Assembly (NCBI RefSeq): GCF_014633365.1
Contig: NC_068350.1
Location: 6,588,501-6,652,500 of the forward strand
Length of the DNA: 64,000 nt
Origin: Diospyros lotus
Taxonomy: Eukaryota; Streptophyta; Magnoliopsida; Ericales; Ebenaceae
Reading direction: 5' to 3'
This document shows positions 14,401 to 25,000 of this stretch, in pieces. A model generated the notes under the pieces. That model saw nothing but the letters and a program-made list of their open reading frames with translations. It did not search any database and was not told the DNA's origin. The position numbers and the translations under genes were made by a program. Numbering within the stretch: the stretch's first letter is position 1; the number at the start of each line of letters is the position of its first letter.

Positions 14401-17400
14401 AGTTGCCTAACAGTTTACTTACAACTTGCACTGCTTGGAACCTTCTACCAACAGGCTAAATCCCTCCAAAAATTACAATAATAGCTATGAATAGCAACAA
14501 AGTAAAAGATAGCAACAAAGCAAAAGGTTACAACCTTGGTACATGACACACTCCTAATTTTTAGGAGATATGTGGTCTAATATTTCTCCTATTTTCTAGG
14601 AGAAAAGATAGCATGTATTGTGTATATATTGATACCCTAGATCAATGTATTTTCTAAGTAAGATTTCAAGATTTTCAAAGCTTGTTTCAATTATCAACAA
14701 CACTTATAAGCCTAAACTTCTTAGGGGGTGTTTGGTTTACCCTTTTTTTCATTAACTTTTAAGCTATTTAGCTTTTAAGTTATGTAAAACTTAAAAGTTG
14801 GATAGCGTTTAAGCTCATAACGTGTTTGAATAAATATGTTTTTAAGTTATCAGTTAATAGTTATGTGTTTGGTTTGAAAGAGCTAATAAGCTATCAAAAT
14901 TTAACAAAAAGATGAAAATAGATATGTTGAATAATGTAAATAAAATTCATAAAAAAAAACTAATTTTAATAAAAATGTTAAATATATTAATTCAATATAC
15001 ATTAATATATATATGTTAACATATATTATATATAGTTAAATATATATACATATATACATTAAATATATATGTTATATATATATAGTATATATATATAGTG
15101 AATGGAATCATAGATGGGGGCGACAACGAGAGGAGGTGGCGATGGAGGCGATGGGCTGGGGTGACGACAATGGAGGCAGATGGAGGAAGGCGTTGGACAA
15201 CGGTGATGGCGACGAACAATGGCGACGGCTAGAGATGGGTTTGGTGGCGACAGGATCAGAGAAGGCGGAGGGATGAAGAAGGATGGTTGGAAATGTGTGT
15301 TTTGTTTTGAGGGTAAATTAGTAATTTGTTTGGCCAACGCAAAAAACTCCTAGGAGATTATTTGGAAAAGCTGGAGAGAACCAACTTTTCTCAAACGTTG
15401 TTGAAACAACTTAAAAGCTAGGTAGCGTTTAAACTCTTAAATATTGTCAAACACGTAAAAAAAATAAGCTACGAAGTTTATAACCTAATTCAATAACTTA
15501 TAAGAGCTCAAACCAGTAAGCCAAACACCCCCTTAATAGCTTAACCATCAAATTTTAGATGGCAGCTCATAATGCTACTCGACTGATGGGCTGAGGGGAG
15601 GAGGTCAGTTTGTGGCAGATTGGTGCTACTTACGTAAAGAGAGCACAGAGTCTAAGGACTGTTAGGCAGACAGAATGCTCTGGAGCTTCTCCTCCATATT
15701 CCTGGCTTATAGTGTCATGCCAACATCAGTGCCTTTTTTTTCTTTTGATTGGGTATGACCACCTTTGCATTTGGTGCAGAACAGATTCTTGTCTCTTATT
15801 CCTTTCTTAGGACACGGCATGCTTCACTGGAAACAAATACTAAAGTCTTTGAGAATGAGGAACATTAGGTTCACACTACTAGTGAATTCTATCTTGGTTT
15901 CACTTTTATTGAGGTGTTGTGGTTCTGTTCATTTTCTTGTTTTCCTTGACTAATTTCTTAATGAGATTTTTTATTGAGCAGCCTTAGTATTTTTAGTTGT
16001 TCTCCTGTCAATTCAGGCTTCACTCTCCCTTTGGCAATGCTACTTTGATATCTGTCAAAAGAAAGGGCCAACTATACATATTTCATCCATGCAATGAAAA
16101 AACTGCTAACATATGAATTGAGAGAGAATTTCTTGACCTTCAATTTTCAAGAAAATGCCAGACATTGCATGTAATTGTCAAAAAGCTTCAGTCTACAAAG
16201 ACTCTGCTTCTTGATTTTCCTATCAAGTTTTGGCATGTGAACTCATATAAAAAACACTATATCTCAGACAGAGAAAAACAGAAACAATTATTAGGAAATT
16301 TAAGCCATATTACATGAACAGGTACCAAATAGTTTGGGAGGGCATCAAGCATTACCTTACTGTAACGTGCATGTGCAACAGAAAATTGAGTTTGATCCTT
16401 AATAACAGAAAATGATGGATCTCCTGAACCATCTTTATTCTGACAAAAAGAGAAGAAAAGAAAGAAAATTATGATAAAGCAGAAAATCAGTTTACATAAC
16501 TTTCAAGGAAACAGAAAACTGTTTGTTGATATACATCACTTGCCTTTTCATACACATAGAAGTTCCCATCTGCATGAGCAACAACAAAAGCGCCATCCCC
16601 ATTAGGAACCCAAGCAATGCTTGTACAACGACTGTTGAAAGAACCAGAAAACTTAATGAAACAAGAAACATGTATAAACTTCTACCACAAAATTCTTGAT
16701 CCTTCACAGGAACAAGTTTTACCATTCACTAATGTAGCATAAAACAACATATCAAGCCTTAATTTACTAATGTAGATAGACCAAAAGAAACATACAGCTA
16801 ATATATAATTTATAAATGCATACACAAAAATACACATTGATGTGTCTTGGATCACAACCCACTTGCAAAAAAATTAGGCATAAGAATAAACAAGCCCAAA
16901 GAAGCCAAAGGATAAAAGGAAACCATGAAAGACTGAGAGGCCTCTCGTCTAGGTCTCCCAGAGACCCTCTTGTATAGAACTCCTAGAGACTCTCTCGTCT
17001 AAAGTCTCCCGGAGACCCTTTGAATGCAGTCTTAGTCAAAGCATGCCAACTAACTTTTGAAAATAATGTCTTGAAAACCAAAACAAACAATCTTGGAATA
17101 TGCGAATACTCTCTCATCTGTCAGCTTCACCCACTGTTGTTAGAATCGTATGATTCAACTCGATTCATATAAAAATCGAGTCGAATCTATAAGGTGAATC
17201 AAAAATCCCTTAAAATCGACCATGAATTGCATAAATCGCACGATTCGTCCGATTCGTGCGACTTCGCCTGCATGCATGCTTTAATCACATATTCGTTCGA
17301 TTTGGCTATCTTTGAAGACAAAGAAGATGATGAAAATGATGATGCTCTTGAACTTGAAGATGATTGATAACTAGTAAAGATTATGGACAATGGAATTTAT

Positions 17401-19049
17401 TAGTAACCTCATAGTTGTAGGGTTTTTTTTTTTTTTTTTTCTAGCTTGTTATTTTGAAAGTGGTTTACTTTGGTGCAATTTGAATTTAAAGGCAACATGA
17501 ATATACTTTTGCCTTTTGGTATAATTTTAAACTTAGCAAATATATTTAAAAGTATTATTTATCTATTTATATTTAAAAGAATTGATCATGGTGGGTACAT
17601 TATTTATTTTCTATGGATATATATTATTTATAGTTGAAATTGAGGATGTATACCGAATCTTACAATTCGATTCAATTCTCGATTCACGATTCATAAAATA
17701 AGGATTTTGATTCTCGATTTAACAACTATGCCTTCACCCTCTATGAATAGGGGTGACCCCCCCACTCTCTAGGTATGCAAAAACTCCTACACAAGCTAAT
17801 TAAATACTTCTCTATTTTCCAGCTAAGATTGACTTAAACATCAAAAGGATCACGCGAGAGACACTCTGCACCCCTAACTATTTTATGTCTTGCAGTCTCT
17901 TGAGGATTTGTAGTCTCCCGAAGACTAAAGAGTCTCCTGTAGCTATAAATTTATTGTTGTATCTCAACAACAATACACATAAAACTGAACATGATGAAGA
18001 AGAAAAAGGAGGAAGTAACGTATGCTAAAATTCCCCTAACAAGAAAAGCTTCAAGCAAGCATTTTAAATACACCCAAAGAAGATAGTAAAGCTTCCTAAA
18101 ATGATATCAAACATTCAACTCAACGGAAATGAGATCAAATGGGAACTGAAACAAAATATATATGCATCTTGCTAGTGTGGCAAGTCGTAGGTCCAAAATA
18201 AACCAACTGATCTGGTAGTTCCACACAGAAACCTTTGCACCATTTAACAGATTAATTTGTACATGAAGATAGAAACATAATAAACAAAAAGTTTAAAAAA
18301 AAAGTCATAAACTACATGATGCTGGAATCATATCGTTTACATTAGGAGTTATAAGATACATTGACCTTTTTCTGCAAGCACAATATAGACTAACCTTGCC
18401 CCATTAAACAAGTAGTATAGCTAGTTCTTGCAGAAGAGAAGTACTATGTATTTAAACCTAAAATCTCACCTGATATTTTTATTGGAATCTAACCTTGCAA
18501 TTTTCTATACTTAAAAGAAAAATTCCCCAAACTGTCCATTCTTCATCACCTCTCTGAACATTTTGCCATCACTTCCACAGATAAAAACTTGCAACGGTCT
18601 CAACTCACACCTATAGTGTACAACAAAGGAAGGCAGCTTGCAAGCAACATACTTCTGTCCTATACGCAATCTGTCATGTTGTCATTCTGTTGCCATTTGC
18701 TTCGTGAGAATAACATTTCACCACTGGAACCATGAAATCAAAATACCAGGAAACCTATTCTAGTATACCTGAGCTAGGCAACTAACAACTACAGTCGCAT
18801 TAGGTGGGAAATCTGCTGTCTGATGTCAGAGGACCAGAATACTCCCTTCTAAAGGTAGTGCCACAGCAACCTCAAAATTAATATAACATGAGTGGAAAGC
18901 TATAAATTTAGGTCTGAAATTAACAGTTTCTGAGCTGAGAGGGCAGTACAGGTATAAACAGTCTTAGGGACTAAAGAGTAAGAATCTGAGAATGAATTGG
19001 ATAAAAAAGCTCACGCGGACCCCAGGGTTTTTTCTTTTCTTTTTTTTTT

Positions 19050-19080
<31 letters not shown>

Positions 19081-22000
19081 GGAGTGTGGTTTAAAATCAA
19101 GCACAATATCCATGTTGAATGTTAATTGTTTTGTGTGCAATAATTGTAGGAGTGATAAGAGGAGGATTGGCCTAATAAAAAATTCTGAATGGAAGAATAA
19201 GTTACAGACATTCATGCCTAAGGTTGAAATGTCTTGTGAAGCTCTCTAAGTACTGAAAGTTCTCTGAAATTAGAAGCATTATATAGATTCATAACAACAA
19301 TAACAAGCCTCAATCTCTAGTGAGATTGACTAAATAAATTGTAGCTCGCCGATCACTTCTCTATGACCATGTTGAAAGATTCAAATTAGTTTTGTTGGAA
19401 AACAGAAAAGAAAAAAGTATTTGGAGATAAAATCCTGGTTCTTTCTCTTATGGCTGAGAATTAAGTGATAAGGTCGTTAGGAGGTAAGAAGAGAAGATTA
19501 AAGGGATAAGGTGATGAGGTTCCAAGATTAAAGGGATGAAGCAGTTTGTCAAAGATAATTCCAACAATTTTAAAGTTTAGTTGATGTATTTTATCTTCTC
19601 AGCCTAATTCAAATTTGTTCCTGATTTTTAGGAGATATTTTAGATGATTTCTTGTGCATAAATATCCCTCCCTTGAATTCAATAAAGAATCAAGTAAGCT
19701 TACAAAAATATTCAGCTTATTTCATTTTTGTTCATCTGTTTTATATGGTATCAGAGCCAGGTTCCTTATTCGTGGCTGCTCTGATTGATGCTGGGCTGAA
19801 AAAAGTCCTCTCAAAATAGTCATCCACATCACTTATCTTTCTGAGCTCAACGAGTCTTGCTACAGCCTTGTCTCTTAGTACTTCTGGAAACAAACCAGAT
19901 CTAGCATCTTTTTCATTGTTTTTCCACCATATCCGACGTTATAGCTGAGTCAACACCTACTACCACATTCAAAACCTCTTGATCAAATAATGATGTGGCA
20001 TCGTAGATTAAGGCATCCAAGTTTTCCATATCTTAGACACTTGTTTCCTAATTTGTTTAAAGGAATGGATTGTTCAATTTTTCATTGTGAAATTTGCCAC
20101 TTGTCAAAAACTCATCATGTTACATTTCCTTTGAAATCTTGTTGTGTATCAAAACCATTTTATTTGATTCGTAGTGATATTTGGGGGCCATCTAGAGTCA
20201 ACACACTTTCCCCAAAAAAATGGTTTGTGACCTTTATGGATGATGATCATACACATTTGTCTTGGGTATATCCGTTAAGTAAAAAATCTGAAGTTAAACA
20301 ATTTTTCAAAGATTTTTACAACATGATTGAAAACCAATTTCAAACAAAAATTGACATTCTTCACACTGATAATGGAACTGACCATTTTAATTAGTGTTTG
20401 GGAATTTTTTTGAAAGAAAAAGGTAGATGAATGCTGAGAAAAACCTCAACAAAATGGAATTGTCGAATTAAAAAATAGACACCTACTTGCAAATGTGGTA
20501 AACTTGAAAAACTCTAATTCACAATTGCTGAGTATTATTGTGTCAAAGACAAGGGGAGAAGTACTACAAAAGGATCATGGTAATCCTCATTCTCAGCTTC
20601 AGGTTTATACCAGAAGGAAGTCTCACAAAGATTCTACAGCTCCTTTGGATCCTCCAGCATAAGATCAATCAAATCAGCCGAGGAATGGTGCTTCTGCAAC
20701 CACTTAGAGTAATCCCTCTACTATTCCTATTTCATCTTCTTCAACTGAATTGTTTAGTACTAATTCTTCCGACCTAGACCTTCCCATTGCCAATAGAAAA
20801 GGAGTCCGTACTTGCACAAAACATCCCATTGCTAAATATCTATCCTATGAAAAATTATCCAATAATCATAGGGCATTTGTGTTTAGGATCTCTAACCTAT
20901 CTGTTCGAAGAACTATTCAAGAAGCACTAGGTGACCCAAATTGGAAGTTAGCAGTTATGGAAGAGATGAATGCTCTTAGGAAAAAAGATACATAGAGTGT
21001 GGTTGATCTATCGGCAGATAAAGAAAATGGTCAGCTCAGCTGCAAATGGGTGTTCACAATAAAGTATAAAGCTGATGGTAGCATGGAGAGAGAGAAGACA
21101 AGACTTGTGACAAAGGAGTTTACACAAACCTATGGTATATACTATCAGGAAAGCTTTGCGCATGTTGCCAATATAAACTCTATCCGGATTCTTCCTTCTT
21201 TGGCAATACACTCCAACTGGTTGCTAAGTCAACTAGACATAAAAAAATGCATTCTTAAATGGAGATTTGGAGGAAGAAGTTTACATGAACTTACCACCTA
21301 GATTTGAAGGATAACTTGGTATTGGCAAGGTCTACAAGCTGAAGAAATCCCCGTATGGCCTTAAACAATCTCCAAGAGCTTGGTTTGAGTGGTTTGGGGA
21401 AGCTATTAAAAGACATGAATTCTACCAAAGCCAAGCCGACTATACTATGTTCTACAAACATTCCTGTAGAGATTTTGAGAAGATTATTGGAAATCATAAA
21501 GATAGCAGATTGGATGTTCAAGTTTGAAAAAGAAAAGATAGGGTAGTTGAAGGAATTCAAGATTTGAATGAGGCAGCCTAGAGGATAAGTTCCAAAATTC
21601 AAGGAAATGATCAAGCTTGAAAAAGGAAGATTATTCAACATTTCAAATATTAGTTACAGCAGTTCAAATATCAGTTATGGTTATCTAAATTTGAACTTAT
21701 TCCTGATTTCTAGGAGATAGCATTTTGTACTTATATAAATACCCCTACTTAGATTCAATAAAGTTCAATTTAGTTCTTCTCCCTAATATTTTCTGCATGA
21801 TATTAGAGCAGAAAAAAATCCTTCTCTTTTGTTAAACCCTAGGCAGCAACTGCCACACCTAGGTAGCGACTGCCACGCTATCTGCCTTAAAATCCTTCAA
21901 TCCTTCACTCCTGCAACCTTCAGATCTGCGAATCACAACATGGCTGGGAAAAGCAATCAATCTTCAGAGATCATCCCATGTCCAATCAACAACACGGGAG

Positions 22001-25000
22001 CCGTTGACAAAAATATGTTTACAATCACTAGTCACAAGTTGAACAAGCAGAACTATCTCCAATGGTCCCAATCCATGTTGATGTTCATCGGCAGAAAGGG
22101 GAAGGATGACTACCTAACTGGAGCCACAAGCAAACCAGGGGAAGAAGACCCAAAGTTCCGGATATGGAAATCTGAAAATAACATGGTAATGTCCTGGCTC
22201 ACTCCATGATTAATGTAATTGGTGAGAATTTTTGTTGTATGAGATATTTGGGTAGCTGCTAAGGAGGCTTACACACATTTTGAAAATACTTCAGAGTTGT
22301 TTGAGATTGAAAGCATGCTCAATGATCTACAGCAGGGAGAATCCCATGCTACTCAGTACTTTAATTCACTCAACAAGTACCTGGATAAGTTTGATACAAT
22401 CTAGTGGAAGTGTCCGAAAGATTTAGCCAAATACAAACAGATTGTTGAAAAAAAAAGATTATACAAGTTTCTTATAGGTTTGACAAAAACCTAGATGGAG
22501 TGAGAGGGAGAATTCTAGGTACAAAACCCCTACCAAGCATTCGGGAGGCCTTTTTTGAAGTACATCGAGAGTAAAGCAGGATGAAGATAATGCTGAAAAC
22601 AGCCACTCCAAGTCTGGAAAATTCAGCCCTAACCACTCGAGGTACTCAAAAACCAGCTATACATACTGAGCCCTCTCCCTTAGCATAAGAGATAGTACCA
22701 TCTGCCATAGTCACTGTTATAGTTTTATCACACCTTTTATAGTCTGATAATCCATGCAATGAACCGATCATATAGTCTGAGACTCCTGTATCCACAACCC
22801 AATCATCTCTAGACAACAATTTAGAGAGATAACAATGATGGAAAGTACCTTGTTTAGCAGGGGAAATGATTGGTTTGGGGGTTTCAACCAAATCTGACGA
22901 TTTTGTAATCTTTGTCTGGTTCAGTACCTATTGTAGAACCTCCAACTGATCTGTTTTTAAGGTAAAATTAGTCATTGTACCTTCTTCAGCATCTACTGCA
23001 TAAGCTGCTTGAGTTTTCCTTTAGCTTTTTCCTTTCCAGTTTGCTAGTTTCCCATGGATCTTCCAGCAATTGTCTCTGGTGTGATAAGGCTCGTGATAGT
23101 GATCACACCATTGTTTCTCTTTTTGTAAGTTTCCACATGTTGGTGTTGTTCTTTGTTTAGAAGCAACAAGGGTTGAACCACTCAAAGTGCTATTTTCAGG
23201 TAATGAGTTAAGGATTACATTCTTCTGGCTTTCCTCTCTTCTCACTTCTGCAAATGCCCCCTGGATAGATGGGAATAGCTTGGTCCCCAACAGCCTCCCT
23301 CTGACTTCATCCAAGTCAGAATTAAGGCCATGTAGGATATCAAATACCCATTCTTTTTCCAGCATCTTAGAGTATTTAACTCCATCCCTGGTACACTCCC
23401 AACTAATGTCATAAAACACGTCCATTTACTGCCACAACTTAGACAACATATTATAGTAATCAATTGCTGAATGATTACCTTAGCGAATGGTCCATATAAC
23501 TTATCGAACTTCAAAGCAGTGTGCCATGTTTTCCATATCTAAGTAGAGACTTTGTATAGTTTCCCATACTTCTTTGGTTGTCTTGTAAAATAGATAGGTT
23601 CTCCCTATCTTTAGCTCCATGGAATTGGTGAGCCAAGCCATAACTATGGAATTTTTGACATCCCATACTTCATAATTAGCAACTTCAAGATCTGGCCTAG
23701 GAGTACCCCCAGTTAGATACCCCACTTTTCCCTTCCCTTTCACAACCAACAAAACTAATTAAGACCATTCCTAAAAGTTAGTCCCATTCAATTTATGCTA
23801 GGTAATTTGAACGATGGGGTTGTTGAGGGATGGCTAAAGGATGTGAGGTTCTGGTAGATGCAGGACAAGTAGTGGAGGCTTCATTGGTTGGCGAGTTACT
23901 AGTCATCTTGGAACGACTGTGTGGAGAAGAGTATAATGTATGTAGTCACTGGATCGATGGCTCTGATACCATGAAAAAATTATATATTTAGATAGAAATT
24001 ATCTAAGTGACAATAGGGTGAGTGGAAACAAAGTCAATCACCCTTTGCATTTGATTGACTACTACATATATATACACGAGTTGCCCTCATCTTTCTCCTA
24101 GAATCAAGGAATTCAAAAAACTAGTGTTCTAAAACGCGCTAGGCGCTAGTCGGGTGCCAGATTGGGGCCTAGCGCCTAGGATGCCTAGGTGGGGCCTAGG
24201 CAGACTACTTTTTGTTCTTTTTTTTTTTAGTTTTTAATGTAATTTTATGTTATTTTCAGATAAATCAAAGTTAAAAAGACAAATGAAACTTATATATATA
24301 TATAATCAAAAACTTACATATATTTATATATATATAAATTGAAGTGACGGCTTGGGCAGAGGAAGAATAGCCAACAGCGAGAGACGATTGGTGGCGGCCA
24401 AGGGAAATTGGGGCCAAGAGAGACGACGGGAGCAACAGCCAAGGTAAATCAGGAAATCAAGGGCCAAGAGAGACGACTGGCGGCATCGACAGTGACTAGA
24501 GAGAGCTTTTGAAGAGGCAATTAGCGATGGTGACTAGAGAGAGAAATCGGCCTAGGCGCCACCTAGGTTGCCTAGGAGCCGATCTGAGGCCGATTAGCCT
24601 ATATTCACAACGGCCAAGGGCCACCTAATGCCTCAACGGCACCTAGGCGACTGCCTAGGCCAATTTTAAAAAACGGCAAAAAAAAACAAATTTAAATACA
24701 GTACACCAACATATAAGATAGGATTTAAACTTGAAAAGTAGTTTTTCTCCTATCTTTGTGGAATAATTGTAACTTCTTATCTTCTTTTAATTTCAACCTC
24801 TTCTTCTTATCATCTTATCACTCATTCAAACAACTTATCTAATCATCATTTAATCCGGAATTCCAATATGTTCTCGAGCCAGATTTTCTTCCTCAACAGA
24901 TTATTAGTAGGATCATATTTGTTTTTCTGTATAAATGGATAAAGAATCAAGGGAGAACTCACCTTGATGATATTGCATATACAAAGTTCTGAGTTTAATC

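Larger units (their letters stand above)
8123..14548 (-). mobile_element. Ty3/gypsy chromovirus-like LTR retrotransposon, complete but decayed
   Basis: 6426-bp element with two LTRs (8123-8484 and 14154-14548), each bounded by TG..CA, and perfect 5-bp target duplications CACTC at 8118-8122 and 14549-14553. On the - strand the order is 5' LTR, primer-binding site, gag, protease, RT, RNase H, integrase, chromodomain-like end, purine tract and 3' LTR. The chromodomain-like end ([21 protein letters not shown] followed by an in-frame stop, then a WE-containing stretch) points to a chromovirus. All frames carry stops or shifts, so it is non-functional. A 624-bp solo LTR (10538-11161) interrupts the RT. 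The element lies in intron 6 of the WD40 gene in the same orientation. Confidence 0.93.

Noticed and set aside
15016..15337. Two - strand frames rich in Pro, Ser and Ile-Tyr
   Set aside because: They lie in the non-coding inside of a PIF-like element; composition only.
15610..15953. Short + strand frames within intron 6
   Set aside because: No family signature and no splice context.
18992..19249. Frame with Phe and Gly runs
   Set aside because: Made by the T20G23 tract; no protein family signature.
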